From the NCBI RefSeq assembly GCF_031082405.1, contig NZ_JAVHJU010000067.1, positions 436,040 through 500,039 on the forward strand: a stretch of DNA of 64,000 bases. The letters run 5' to 3'. Position numbers and translations under genes: made by a program. Below are positions 41,938-51,041 of the stretch, one piece after another; position 1 is the first letter of the stretch, and each line of letters starts with the position of its first letter. A model generated the notes under the pieces. It saw only the letters and a list, made by a program, of their open reading frames with translations. It searched no databases and had not been told where the DNA came from. Source of the stretch: Amycolatopsis sp. A133. GTDB taxonomy: Bacteria > Actinomycetota > Actinomycetes > Mycobacteriales > Pseudonocardiaceae.

Positions 41938-42413
41938 GCGAAGGCTTGCTCGGCGAAGCTCAAGCCACCGCGTTCGGTCATGGTCAGGACCTGCCGGTCG
42001 ACGTGCTGCGGCGCCGTGCGCACGTACTGGCGGAAGCCACGGGCCCGGAACTTGAGGTCGAACGTGTGCCCGGCGAGGTGCCACCTCGGGTACGGCCGGT
42101 CGTCCGGCGGGTCCAGGCGGTTCAGGTCCGAAATTTCCAGGCAGTCGTACAGCGGGCCGATTTCGCCGGTGATGTCCCAGGCCTGCTCGAACACCAGTGT
42201 CGACGGGGCGACCCAGAAGGTGAAGTGCTTCTGCCGCGGTGCCGGGTCGACCCAGCGGACGATGTAGTCCAGGTCCAGCAGCAGCCGCGTCGCGGGCACC
42301 GTGTCGTCCTCGTACTCGACGACGCTCACCGCGTGCACGCGGCAGTCGTGCCAGCCCATGGTCGCGAAGTCCGCGTCGGTCCAGACGGCCTTGGACAGCC
42401 CCGAATCACTCAC
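41934..42413 (-). CDS. Hypothetical protein
   Basis: 159 residues, soluble, with many aromatic residues and a GWHDCRVHAV segment near residue 20. No signal peptide or membrane helix. The 3' end overlaps the methyltransferase gene by 4 bases (convergent), and its start overlaps the esterase stop by 4 bases, so it follows the esterase on the same mRNA. I do not recognise a function. Confidence 0.75.
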   Translation of the reverse strand: MSDSGLSKAVWTDADFATMGWHDCRVHAVSVVEYEDDTVPATRLLLDLDYIVRWVDPAPRQKHFTFWVAPSTLVFEQAWDITGEIGPLYDCLEISDLNRLDPPDDRPYPRWHLAGHTFDLKFRARGFRQYVRTAPQHVDRQVLTMTERGGLSFAEQAFA

Positions 42414-43234
42414 GACAGACGCTCCCCCACGAACTTCAGGACTTCGGGCAGTACGCCACGCCAGTATTCGTCATCGTGCCCGCCCGGGGAAAACCGGGAC
42501 ACCCGTGGCGAAACCGCCTTCACCAAGCGGCGGTCCGCGCCCAGGAACGGGTCCGACTCGCCGCACCACACGCCGAGGCCGTCGGGACGCAAATCTTCCT
42601 TGTGCAGCAAGGGTTCCGCAGCCCGCCAGTTCGCTTCGTCCGCGAACACCTTGCGGCTGCGTGCGTCCGGCCAGCTGACGAACAGCGCCGCGCTCACCGT
42701 GGCCACCGCCTTCAGGTCCGGGTGCGTGCGGGCGAAGCGCAACGCGCCGAAGCCGCCCATGGAAATGCCGAACACCGCCGAAGCCGGGCGCAGGTCGCGG
42801 GCGGCCAGCCAGCCGGGGACTTCGTCGGTGAGCATGCGCTGCGGGTCGTCGCCGGTACCGACGTCGACCCAGTAGTGGTCGCCGTCGACCGCCGCGATGG
42901 CGAACGGCGGCGTGCCGGCGCGGACCGCCGCTGTCAGGAGCGCCGGGACGCCCAGCGACAGGAACGTGCGGGCCCGGGCGCCGCGGCCGTGCAGGGCCAG
43001 GCCCACCGGCAGACCCGAGGCCGGGACACCTTCGGGTGTGATCAGGACCAGTTCGACGTCCGCGCCCCGGGCCGCCGAGCGCATCCGCTGGACCGTCACC
43101 GGGTCGTGCAGCGGCGACGGACCGGTCGGGGCCGGCACCGCGGGCGGGCCGGGCGGCGGCCCGGACGGCGAAGACGAGCAGCCCGCCAGCAGCGCCAGTG
43201 CGCTGCCGGCGAGCACGCCGCGGCGGGAGAGCAC
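42410..43234 (-). CDS. Lipoprotein esterase of the alpha/beta-hydrolase fold
   Basis: 274 residues from the GTG at 43234, 4 bases after the rbfA stop. The N-terminus SRRGVLAGSALALLAGCSSS has a twin-arginine-like start and a lipobox ending at Cys, so it should be an exported lipoprotein. A Pro-rich spacer follows, then a hydrolase domain with nucleophile motif GISMGG and a late GGHDDEYWRGVL histidine segment. Resembles esterase D/mycolyltransferase-like proteins. The substrate is unknown. Confidence 0.85.
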   Translation of the reverse strand: MLSRRGVLAGSALALLAGCSSSPSGPPPGPPAVPAPTGPSPLHDPVTVQRMRSAARGADVELVLITPEGVPASGLPVGLALHGRGARARTFLSLGVPALLTAAVRAGTPPFAIAAVDGDHYWVDVGTGDDPQRMLTDEVPGWLAARDLRPASAVFGISMGGFGALRFARTHPDLKAVATVSAALFVSWPDARSRKVFADEANWRAAEPLLHKEDLRPDGLGVWCGESDPFLGADRRLVKAVSPRVSRFSPGGHDDEYWRGVLPEVLKFVGERLS

Positions 43235-43238
43235 GGGG

Positions 43239-43724
43239 TCAGCCCCGGCTCTCCTCCTCCGCCAACTCGTCGTCTTCGGCGTCTTCGGTGTCTTCGCGAG
43301 GCGCCTTGTACGGATCCGGTTCGCCCGCGTGCTGGGCACCGGTCGCGCGGCGCGCGACCTCCGCGTCGGCCTCGCGGGCCTTGGCGAGGAGGTCCTCGAT
43401 CCGCTTCGACTCCTCGGGAATCGTGTCGGCGACGAAGGTCAGCGTCGGCGTGTAGCGGACCCCGGTGCCCTGGCCGACCTTCGTGCGCAGCACCCCGCGC
43501 GCCGATTCGAGCGCGGCGGCCGCACCGGCGAAGTCCGGGGGGACGTCCAGCTTCTCGCCGAGCACCGTGTAGTACACCGTCGCGTCGTGCAGGTCGCCCG
43601 TGACCTTCGTGTCCGTGATGGTCACGTAGTCCAGCCGGGGGTCCTTGACCTCGTGTTCGATCGCGGACGCGACGATCTGCGAGATCCGCTTGGCGAGCTT
43701 GCGAGCCCGAGCCGGATCAGCCAT
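43239..43724 (-). CDS. rbfA: 30S ribosome-binding factor A
   Basis: 161 residues. The KH-like fold is recognisable: RARKLAKRISQIVASAIEHE, then DPRLDYVTITDTKVTGDL and TPTLTFVADTIPEESKRI. It helps mature the 5' end of 16S rRNA. An acidic C-terminal tail (DTEDAEDDELAEEES) extends it. It follows infB and the DUF503 gene. Confidence 0.95.
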   Translation of the reverse strand: MADPARARKLAKRISQIVASAIEHEVKDPRLDYVTITDTKVTGDLHDATVYYTVLGEKLDVPPDFAGAAAALESARGVLRTKVGQGTGVRYTPTLTFVADTIPEESKRIEDLLAKAREADAEVARRATGAQHAGEPDPYKAPREDTEDAEDDELAEEESRG

Positions 43725-43742
43725 GTCGTTCTCCTAGAAAAT

Positions 43743-44036
43743 CTAATCGTCTGGACCGAGCAGCCGCCGGCGGGCGGAGAGCAGTTCGAACTCCGGCCGG
43801 CTCGCCACGTACCGCTCACACGAGTCGAGCACGTCCCGGACGTGCTCGCCACCTTCGGCGACCACGGCCACCCCGATGAGGGTCCGGCGGTGCAAATCGG
43901 TGTGCCCGGCTTCGGCCACCGACACGGCGAAGCGCTTGCGCACCTCGGCCAGCACCGGACGGACCACGGATCGCTTCTGCTTCAGCGAATGGACGTCGCC
44001 AAGCAGGATGTCGAGCTCGAGAGCTCCGACGTACAT
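43743..44036 (-). CDS. DUF503 (YlxP-like) protein
   Basis: 97 residues starting MYVGALELDILLGDVHSLKQ, the standard DUF503 opening, with KRSVVRPVLAEVRKRF following. YlxP-like proteins are encoded between infB and rbfA in many Gram-positives and are linked to ribosome assembly. The ATG at 44036 gives the family length. Confidence 0.92.
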   Translation of the reverse strand: MYVGALELDILLGDVHSLKQKRSVVRPVLAEVRKRFAVSVAEAGHTDLHRRTLIGVAVVAEGGEHVRDVLDSCERYVASRPEFELLSARRRLLGPDD

Positions 44037-44062
44037 AGGCAGTTTGGGGGGTGTAGTAGGGA

Positions 44063-44098
44063 GACACCGGGTGTGCGCGAGAACGCACACCCGGTGTC
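44063..44098 (-). terminator. 15-bp hairpin after infB
   Basis: GACACCGGGTGTGCG and its exact complement surround a 6-base loop, starting 8 bases after the infB stop. No T-run follows, so it may attenuate or stabilise the mRNA before DUF503-rbfA. Confidence 0.7.
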
Positions 44099-44106
44099 GA
44101 TCGTCC

Positions 44107-47100
44107 TTACGCGCGGGGCTTCTCGCGCTGCTCGTACGTCTCGATCTCGTCGCCGACCTTGAGGTCGCCGTACGAACCGAGCGTCAGACCGCACTCGTAG
44201 CCCTCGCGGACCTCGACCACGTCGTCCTTGAACCGCCGCAGCGAGCTGATCGGCAGGTTCTCCGCCACGACGGTGCCGTCGCGGAGCAGACGGGCCCGGG
44301 CGTTGCGCCGGATCTCGCCGGACATGACCAGGCAACCCGCGATCGTGCCGATCTTGGAGGACTTGAAGACCTCGCGGACCTCGGCGCGGCCCAGCTCGAC
44401 CTCTTCGTACTCCGGCTTGAGCATGCCCTTGAGGGCCTGCTCGATCTCGTCGATCGCCTGGTAGATGACCGTGTAGTACCGGACGTCGACGCCCTCGCGG
44501 GTGGCCCGCTCGGTCGCCTTGCCCTGGGCGCGGACGTTGAACCCGAGGACGATCGCGTCGGACGCGGTCGCCAGGTCGATGTCCGACTCGGTCACGCCAC
44601 CGACACCGCGGTGGACCACGTTCAGCTCGACCTCGTCGCCGACGTCCAGCTGGAGCAGCGAGGCTTCGAGAGCCTCGACCGTACCCGAGTTGTCACCCTT
44701 GATGATCAGGTTGAGGCTGTTCGTCTCCTTCAAGGCGGAGTCGAGGTCCTCGAGGCTGACCCGCTTGCGACGCGACGCGTTGAGCGCGTTGCGCGTCCGG
44801 GCGGAGCGGCGCTCGGCGATCTGCCGGGCGACGCGGTCCTCGTCGACCACCAGGAAGGTGTCGCCCGCACCCGGCACCGAGGTGAACCCGATGACCTGGA
44901 CGGGACGCGACGGCAGCGCCTCGGTGACGTCGACGTTGTGCTCGTCGACCATCCGGCGGACGCGGCCGTAGGCGTCACCCGCCACGACCGAGTCACCGAC
45001 GCGCAGCGTGCCGCGCTGGACCAGGACGGTGGCCACCGGGCCGCGGCCGCGGTCGAGGTGCGCCTCGATCGCGACACCCTGGGCCTCCATGTCCGGGTTG
45101 GCCCGGAGGTCCAGAGCGGCGTCGGCGGTCAGCAGGATCGCCTCGAGCAGACCGTCGATGTTGATGTTCTGCCGCGCGGAGATCTCGACGAACATCGTGT
45201 CGCCGCCGTACTCCTCGGCCACGAGGTTGTACTCGGTCAGCTGCTGCCGGATCTTGTCCGGGTTCGCGCCTTCCTTGTCGATCTTGTTGATCGCGACCAC
45301 GATCGGGGCCTTGGCGGCCTGCGCGTGGTTGATCGCCTCGACCGTCTGCGGCATCACACCGTCGTCGGCCGCCACCACGATCACCGCGATGTCGGTCGAG
45401 TTCGCACCACGGGCACGCATGGCGGTGAACGCCTCGTGACCCGGGGTGTCGATGAAGGTGATCAGGCGCGGGTTGCCCTCGAGCTCGGTCTCGATCTGGT
45501 ACGCACCGATGTGCTGCGTGATGCCGCCGGCCTCGCTCTCGCGGACCTTCGTCTTCCGGATCGTGTCGAGCAGGCGGGTCTTACCGTGGTCGACGTGACC
45601 CATGATGGTCACGACCGGCGGCCGGATCTGCAGGTCCTCTTCGCCACCGGCGTCGTCGCCGTAGGTGATGTCGAAGGTGCCCAGCAGCTCGCGGTCCTCC
45701 TCCTCGGGGCTGACGACCTGAACGTGGTAGTTCATTTCGCCGCCGAGCAGCTCGAGGATGTCGTCCGACACGGACTGCGTCGCGGTGACCATCTCGCCGA
45801 GGTGGAAGAGCACCTGCACCAGCGAAGCCGGGTTGGCGTCGATCTTCTCGGCGAAGTCGGTCAGCGAGGCACCGCGCGGCAGCCGGATCGTCTCGCCCTG
45901 GCCCTTGGGCAGGCGGACGCCGCCGACGCTGGGCGCCTGCATGTTGTCCATGTACTCCTGGCGCTTCTGCCGCTTCGACTTGCGGCCCTTGCGCGAGGGA
46001 CCACCGGGACGCCCGAAGGCACCCGCGGTACCGCCACGGCCACCGGGGCCGCCACGGCCACCGCCGCCACGGAAGCCGCCGCCACCGGCCGGGGCACCGC
46101 CGCCGCCACCAGGACCGCCGCCACCAGGACGGAAGCCGCCACCGGCACCGCCGCCGCCACCAGGACGGAAGCCGCCACCGCCGCCACCGCCACCGGGACC
46201 GCCACGGAAACCGCCGCCGCCACCGCCACCGGGACCGCCACGGGCGCCGCCACCAGGACCGCCACGGGCGCCGCCACCGGGACCGCCGCGAGCGCCGCCA
46301 CCGGGACCGGCGGCCGGGCGCTGCGTGCGGCCCGGCATCATGCCGGGGTTCGGCCGCGGGGGCATGTTGCCCGGGCTCGGCCGGTTGCCACCGGCTCCAC
46401 CACCCGGCCGCGGGGCCGGACGGTCACCGCCGGCGCCACCGCCGGGACGCGGGGGCCGGTTGTCGCCGCCCTGGCCGCCACCGGGGCGGGGGCCCTGCGG
46501 ACGCGGCGGGGCGCCGGAACCGACGCCGAACGGGTTGTTGCCGACGCGCGGGGTGCGCGGGCCGGGCTTGGGACCGCCGGGCTTGGGGCCCTGCGGCTTC
46601 GGCGGGACGACCGAACCGGTGCCGCCCGCGGGGGGCGTGGCCGGGGTGTCCTGCTTCGGAGCGGCCGGAGTGGCCGGTGCCTCGGCTTTGGCGGCCGGGA
46701 CCTGCTCCTCGGGTGCGGGCGCGGCGGGCTGCTGACGCGGGCCGGGCCGGGGGCCGGGGCGCTGCCCCGGGGTGGCCGGCTTCGACGCCGCGGGCGCCTG
46801 CTGCTGGGGTGCCGGAGCCGGAGCCGAAGCGGCCGGAGCGGGCGCCGCCTGGGCCGCCGGAGCCTGCTGGGCAGGCGCGGGGGGCTTCGGGGCGGCGGGC
46901 CCTGGCTTGGCGGCCGGCGGGCCGGGGCGCGCCGACGGACCGGGGGTGGGCTTCTTGGCGCCCTTGGGCGCATACGCGTCACGGAGACGGCGGGCGACGG
47001 GCGCCTCGACCGTGGATGACGCGGACTTGACGAACTCGCCCTGTTCCTTCAACTTCGCGAGAACGTCCTTGCTGGTGATGCCGAGCTCTTTCGCGAGCTC

Positions 47101-47124
47101 GTGTACGCGGGCCTTGCCTGGCAC
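44107..47124 (-). CDS. infB: Translation initiation factor IF-2
   Basis: 1005 residues from the GTG at 47124, which has AGGAG 4 bases upstream; an ATG four codons earlier has no ribosome binding site. The N-terminal IF2N domain starts VHELAKELGITSKDVLAKLK. A Pro/Ala-rich linker and a very Gly-rich RGG-type stretch (about 270-365) precede the GTPase: G1 GHVDHGKT (about 509-516), DTPGHEAF and NKID. C-terminal beta-barrels bind initiator tRNA. Part of the nusA operon. Confidence 0.97.
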   Translation of the reverse strand: MPGKARVHELAKELGITSKDVLAKLKEQGEFVKSASSTVEAPVARRLRDAYAPKGAKKPTPGPSARPGPPAAKPGPAAPKPPAPAQQAPAAQAAPAPAASAPAPAPQQQAPAASKPATPGQRPGPRPGPRQQPAAPAPEEQVPAAKAEAPATPAAPKQDTPATPPAGGTGSVVPPKPQGPKPGGPKPGPRTPRVGNNPFGVGSGAPPRPQGPRPGGGQGGDNRPPRPGGGAGGDRPAPRPGGGAGGNRPSPGNMPPRPNPGMMPGRTQRPAAGPGGGARGGPGGGARGGPGGGARGGPGGGGGGGFRGGPGGGGGGGGFRPGGGGGAGGGFRPGGGGPGGGGGAPAGGGGFRGGGGRGGPGGRGGTAGAFGRPGGPSRKGRKSKRQKRQEYMDNMQAPSVGGVRLPKGQGETIRLPRGASLTDFAEKIDANPASLVQVLFHLGEMVTATQSVSDDILELLGGEMNYHVQVVSPEEEDRELLGTFDITYGDDAGGEEDLQIRPPVVTIMGHVDHGKTRLLDTIRKTKVRESEAGGITQHIGAYQIETELEGNPRLITFIDTPGHEAFTAMRARGANSTDIAVIVVAADDGVMPQTVEAINHAQAAKAPIVVAINKIDKEGANPDKIRQQLTEYNLVAEEYGGDTMFVEISARQNINIDGLLEAILLTADAALDLRANPDMEAQGVAIEAHLDRGRGPVATVLVQRGTLRVGDSVVAGDAYGRVRRMVDEHNVDVTEALPSRPVQVIGFTSVPGAGDTFLVVDEDRVARQIAERRSARTRNALNASRRKRVSLEDLDSALKETNSLNLIIKGDNSGTVEALEASLLQLDVGDEVELNVVHRGVGGVTESDIDLATASDAIVLGFNVRAQGKATERATREGVDVRYYTVIYQAIDEIEQALKGMLKPEYEEVELGRAEVREVFKSSKIGTIAGCLVMSGEIRRNARARLLRDGTVVAENLPISSLRRFKDDVVEVREGYECGLTLGSYGDLKVGDEIETYEQREKPRA

Positions 47125-47202
47125 AACTCTCCTCATCTAGGGGAGGCCAGGCGGAAATCCCGCTGACCTCGTCCTTATTGTCTGACGCTCATGGCTTCAG
47201 CT

Positions 47203-47601
47203 TCACGGCTGACTCATGACGGGTCGACCTGCTTCCTTGGATCCTCGCGACCCCGGGGATGTCCCGGGTTCGTGGTGCGGAGTGGTGCGCCCGACGTGCT
47301 CGCGAACCTCACGAGCGTCGAGCACCCCGGGAGCCCGCAAGGCTCTCGGGAAGGCTCGCCGCCGTTCGGCCTTGGCCAGGCAGTCCGGGTCGGGGTGCAG
47401 CCAAGCTCCCCGGCCCGGCAGCCGCCGACGTTCGTCGACGACCACCCGCCCGGCCACCGCGACCACGCGCAGCAGCTCACCGATCAACGCCCGCCGCTTG
47501 CAGCCGACACAAGTCCGCACCGGGCAATTCCGGTGGGGCTGGTGCTCGGCTACCCGCCGCGGGCTTCGAACCACTCCTGAGTCTACCGCTTCGACCTTCA
47601 C
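47203..47601 (-). CDS. ylxR: YlxR/DUF448 RNA-binding protein
   Basis: 132 residues. Core signature RTCVGCKRR, then LLRVVAV, PGRGAWLHPDPDCL and RRRAFPRALR. Structural homologs bind RNA, and recent work links the family to RNase P. It lies between nusA and infB, as usual, overlapping the nusA stop by 4 bases (GTGA). The last 35 residues are a basic, low-complexity extension. Confidence 0.92.
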   Translation of the reverse strand: MKVEAVDSGVVRSPRRVAEHQPHRNCPVRTCVGCKRRALIGELLRVVAVAGRVVVDERRRLPGRGAWLHPDPDCLAKAERRRAFPRALRAPGVLDAREVREHVGRTTPHHEPGTSPGSRGSKEAGRPVMSQP

Positions 47602-48644
47602 TCAGCCGAACCGGTTGTCGCGGCGGGCCGCGGCGGACGGGCGTGGTCTTGATCACCCTCGTCGTCCACCGGTGCGGCGTCGCTGCGGATGTCGATCCGC
47701 CAGCCGGTCAGACGGGCGGCGAGGCGGGCGTTTTGGCCCTCCTTGCCGATCGCCAGCGACAGCTGGAAGTCCGGCACCACAACACGGGCGGTCTTCGCCC
47801 GCTCGTCCACGACCCGTACCGAAACAACCTTCGCGGGCGACAGCGCATTCCCGACGAAGCGAGCGGGGTCCTCGGAGTAGTCGATGATGTCGATCTTCTC
47901 ACCGGCCAGCTCGCTCATCACGTTCCGCACCCGCGCGCCGACCGGGCCGATGCAGGCGCCCTTGGCGTTGACGCCCGCCACGGTGGACTTGACCGCGATC
48001 TTCGTGCGGTGTCCCGGCTCGCGCGCGACGGCGGCGATCTCGACCGTGCCGTCGGCGATCTCCGGCACCTCCAGCGCGAACAGCTTGCGCACCAGGTTCG
48101 GGTGCGAGCGCGAGAGCGTGATCTGCGGTCCGCGGTTGCCGCGCGAGACCGTGACGACGTACGCCTTGATGCGGCTGCCGTGCTCGTAGGACTCGCCGGC
48201 CACCTGCTCGGCGGACGGCAGCACGCCCTCGGTGTCACCCACCTGGACCACGACCATGCCGCGCGCGTTGGCGCGGGCGTCGCGCTGGATCACGCCGGCG
48301 ACGATCTCGCCCTCCTTGGTGGAGAACTCGCCGAAGGTCTTTTCGTGCTCGGCGTCGCGCAGGCGCTGCAGGATGACCTGGCGCGCGGTGGTGGCCGCGA
48401 TCCGGCCGAACCCCTCCGGCGTGTCGTCCCACTCCTCGTCGACCTGGCCGTCGTGGGTCAGCGTGTGCGCGAGCACGCGCACCAGGCCCGTCTTCCGGTC
48501 GATGTCGACGCGGGCGTGCGGCTGGTGGCCCTCGGTGTGCTTGTACGCGGTGAGCAAGGCCGTCTCGATGGCCTCGATCACCGTTTCGAAGGGGATGTCC
48601 TTGTCCCGTTCGATCGCCCGTAGCGCGGCGATGTCGACGTTCAC
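47598..48644 (-). CDS. nusA: Transcription termination/antitermination factor NusA
   Basis: 348 residues, the short actinobacterial form. N-terminal domain with NVDIAALRAIERDKDIPFET, an S1 domain (VAGVIQRDARANARGMVVVQ), then KH domains with GACIGPVGARVRNVMSEL and LAIGKEGQNARLAARLTGW. Binds RNA polymerase and nascent RNA. The GTG start overlaps the rimP stop by 4 bases. Confidence 0.96.
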   Translation of the reverse strand: MNVDIAALRAIERDKDIPFETVIEAIETALLTAYKHTEGHQPHARVDIDRKTGLVRVLAHTLTHDGQVDEEWDDTPEGFGRIAATTARQVILQRLRDAEHEKTFGEFSTKEGEIVAGVIQRDARANARGMVVVQVGDTEGVLPSAEQVAGESYEHGSRIKAYVVTVSRGNRGPQITLSRSHPNLVRKLFALEVPEIADGTVEIAAVAREPGHRTKIAVKSTVAGVNAKGACIGPVGARVRNVMSELAGEKIDIIDYSEDPARFVGNALSPAKVVSVRVVDERAKTARVVVPDFQLSLAIGKEGQNARLAARLTGWRIDIRSDAAPVDDEGDQDHARPPRPAATTGSAE

Positions 48645-49183
48645 TTCGACCCCTTCTCCGTCTCGGCCTGACCGGCGCCGATCATGCCGGACGCGTCGTC
48701 TTCCAGCAGTTTCAGGTCCTCGGCAGGCGGCTGCTTGAACTCGATCTCCACGACTGCCTTCGCCACGTCGGCGTAGCGGACGTCGCGGAGCTTGCCGCCG
48801 GCCAGGACGCGGGCGGCGTCCTCGCCCGCGTGACCGACCCGGCCGACGAAGGGCGCGCCCTCCGCCGGGGTGACCTTCACCAGGCGGAACCGCGCCCGCC
48901 GCCAGTGCCGCGGCTGGGTCAGCGGCCGGTCGAGGCCCGGCGAGGTGACTTCCAGCGTGTAGGCGCTCGCGAGCACGTGCTCGTTTTCGTCGAGCGTCGC
49001 CGAGACCGTGCGGCTGATTTCGGCGATCTCGTCCAGCCCGACCCCGTCGTCGGAGTCGACGACGACCTTGACCAGCTGCCGCCGGCCGGCCTGCTGGACC
49101 TCGAACGAGTCGAGGTCGAAACCCGCGGCGGTGACGGCTTCGGCCACTATCGGCTGAAGCCGGCTGGCGAGTTCTCCTGGCAC
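48641..49183 (-). CDS. rimP: Ribosome maturation factor RimP
   Basis: 180 residues. QPIVAEAVTAAGFDLDSFEV at the start, then KVVVDSDDGVGLDEIAEISR and LEVTSPGLDRPL, all RimP landmarks. Needed for 30S maturation. First gene of the nusA operon. An acidic tail of about 25 residues ends the protein. Confidence 0.95.
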   Translation of the reverse strand: MPGELASRLQPIVAEAVTAAGFDLDSFEVQQAGRRQLVKVVVDSDDGVGLDEIAEISRTVSATLDENEHVLASAYTLEVTSPGLDRPLTQPRHWRRARFRLVKVTPAEGAPFVGRVGHAGEDAARVLAGGKLRDVRYADVAKAVVEIEFKQPPAEDLKLLEDDASGMIGAGQAETEKGSK

Positions 49184-49304
49184 GTGGGGCTCTCCTTGTT
49201 TCGGACCGGGGTTGCGCGGGTCGGTGGTGGACCAGCTTATCCGGTCGCCCCGTCACCCCGCGCGAGCGGCGGGGCCGCCCGGGGGCCTGGCAGGATGGGG
49301 CGGC

Positions 49305-50240
49305 GTGACCGGAAGATCGACCGAGCTGACCCGTCGTGCCGCCCTCCGCGCGGGGGCCCTGGCCGCATTGGCCGTGCCCCTCGCCGCCTGCGGGCCCGGC
49401 TACGACGAAAGCCCCGACCCGCTGCAGCCGCTGCTGGCCGCCGCCGAGGCGGACGCCGCCGCCGCGCGGGCGCTGGCCAAGGGCGAGGACGCCGACGCCG
49501 CCGGCCAGCTCGCCGACGCGCGCGCGGCGCAGGCGGCCGCCCTGAAGTCCGAAGTGGACCGGCTGAACCGGCCCAAGCCGTCGCCGTCACCCACCCCGCC
49601 CGCGCCCGCGGTGCTGGGCGACCTGAAGGAGCGGCTGGCGGCCGCCCGCAAGCAGGCCGAGGACCTCGTCGGCGGGCTGCCGCGCTACCGGGCCGGGCTG
49701 GTCGCGGCCGTGGCCGCGGGCTGCGCCGCCCTGCAGCGGACGGCCCCGGCGCTGGGCCCCGGCGAGGACGCCCCCAAGGCGGCGGCCGCCCCGGCCGCCG
49801 CCGTGCCCGCGGAAGCGGTGGACCCGCTGCAGGTGGCGCTGGCCGCCGAGCACGCCGCGGTGTGGGTGTACGGCCTGGTCGGCGCGTTCCTGCCGGGCGA
49901 CTTCGGCGACGCCGAGAAGAGCGGCGCCGCGGAGCACGCCCTGCGCCGCGACTTCCTCCAGACGACGCTCGCGGCGGCCGGGGCGACCCCGGTGGCCCCG
50001 GAAGCGGCGTACGTACCGAAGAACCCGGTGACGGACGCGAAGACGGCGTCACAGGTGGTGGCGACGGCCGAAGCGGACTGCGCGTCGGCGTGGCTCGCGG
50101 TGATCGACCACACCGACGACGCGGGCCTGCGCACGACGGCGCTGCACGCACTGGTCGCGGCTTCGCGCCGGGGCACGCCGTGGCGGGCGGAGGCGGGCGA
50201 GAAGCCGGTCGCGATCGCCCTGCCGGGCCGGCAGAGCTGA
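49305..50240 (+). CDS. DUF4439 ferritin-like lipoprotein
   Basis: 311 residues from the GTG at 49305. The N-terminus TRRAALRAGALAALAVPLAAC has an RR start and lipobox ending at Cys, so it is probably exported and lipidated. Ala-rich helices (about 30-80) and a Pro linker precede the C-terminal domain of about 140 residues with AAEHAAVWVYGLVGAFLP and DAEKSGAAEHALRRDFL. This is the DUF4439 four-helix pattern related to ferritins. Function unknown. A CAGGAT hexamer 8 bases before the start suggests a leaderless transcript. Confidence 0.83.
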   Translation: MTGRSTELTRRAALRAGALAALAVPLAACGPGYDESPDPLQPLLAAAEADAAAARALAKGEDADAAGQLADARAAQAAALKSEVDRLNRPKPSPSPTPPAPAVLGDLKERLAAARKQAEDLVGGLPRYRAGLVAAVAAGCAALQRTAPALGPGEDAPKAAAAPAAAVPAEAVDPLQVALAAEHAAVWVYGLVGAFLPGDFGDAEKSGAAEHALRRDFLQTTLAAAGATPVAPEAAYVPKNPVTDAKTASQVVATAEADCASAWLAVIDHTDDAGLRTTALHALVAASRRGTPWRAEAGEKPVAIALPGRQS

Positions 50241-50248
50241 CGGCCCCG

Positions 50249-50335
50249 AGCGCCCCAATGTGGCGTTGGTTGCGCTCAACGCACCGAACGCCACATTGGG
50301 TGCGTCCAACGCACCGAACGCCACATTGGGGCGCT
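50249..50335. repeat. Three-arm AATGTGGCGTT intergenic repeat (second copy)
   Basis: Same plus-minus-minus arrangement as 13174-13264: AGCGCCCCAATGTGGCGTTG, then two inverted copies ending CCACATTGGG and CACATTGGGGCGCT. It lies between two convergent genes, immediately after the DUF4439 stop. Confidence 0.85.
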
Positions 50336-50343
50336 GGGGCCGG

Positions 50344-51018
50344 TCAGGAGTGGAGGTCGGACGAGAGGCGGAGTGCGTCGTCGGCGATGCGCTCGATCAG
50401 GTTCTTGTCCTTGTGCTTGTCGTAGAAGTCGGCCAGCACGATCGTCGTGTTCGTGCCGTCGACCGTCGACGCGTACGCCGCGTCGCTGCCGCTCACGCTC
50501 GGTGTCCCGGTGCCGGCGAACGTCTTGTCCTTCACGAGGTCGGTGACGTTGCCGGTGCCGTCCTTCTCGGTCAGCGCCTTGAGCGCCTTCGCCTGCGTCG
50601 AGTCCGGCATTCCGACCACCACCACGGACACCAGCGCTTTCGCGCCGCCCGACTCCGCCGTGTACAGCGCCCGGACCAGCGACCGGCACGGGCTGTCCGT
50701 GAAGAAGTCTTTCGTGTCGCCGTAGGACTTCGCGGCGCAATCGGCGGACTTCTCCGGCCCGGCGACCTTGGTGAACTTGAACTGCCCGGTGTTCTGGGCC
50801 GGCGGCTGCGCGACCGGCTCGTCCGTCGCCGAGCCGTGCCGGATCAGGAACCACAGCAGCCCGGAGACCACGGCGATCGCGACCAGCCCGGCGCCCCTGA
50901 GCAGCAGGGACCGGGTGTCGCGTGCCGGTGGCCCCGGCACCGGTGGGCGGGGCTGCGGGGGAACCGCGCCCAGCGGGGCCGTGTCGGACGGGCCTGGGGT
51001 GAAACGCGCACCAACCAC
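50344..51018 (-). CDS. Membrane-anchored hypothetical protein
   Basis: 224 residues from the GTG at 51018, 8 bases after a TACCGT -10 box; the longer frame to 51159 runs through a GC hairpin repeat and is not credible. A Pro-rich cytosolic stretch leads to one membrane helix (LVAIAVVSGLLWFLI), then an outer domain of about 150 residues with two cysteines near its start. It resembles the outer domains of actinobacterial sensor kinases. No function recognised. Confidence 0.75.
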   Translation of the reverse strand: MVGARFTPGPSDTAPLGAVPPQPRPPVPGPPARDTRSLLLRGAGLVAIAVVSGLLWFLIRHGSATDEPVAQPPAQNTGQFKFTKVAGPEKSADCAAKSYGDTKDFFTDSPCRSLVRALYTAESGGAKALVSVVVVGMPDSTQAKALKALTEKDGTGNVTDLVKDKTFAGTGTPSVSGSDAAYASTVDGTNTTIVLADFYDKHKDKNLIERIADDALRLSSDLHS

Positions 51019-51026
51019 GGGGCCAT

Positions 51027-51032
51027 ACGGTA
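51027..51032 (-). promoter_or_regulatory. -10 element TACCGT (leaderless)
   Basis: On the minus strand TACCGT precedes the GTG at 51018 by 8 bases. It decides the start of that gene. Confidence 0.5.
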
Positions 51033-51041
51033 GTGCTCTTC

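Noticed and set aside
43876..47019. 1047-codon open frame opposite infB
   Set aside because: Shadow of IF-2; composition is Arg/Val/Asp/Gly only, with no motif.
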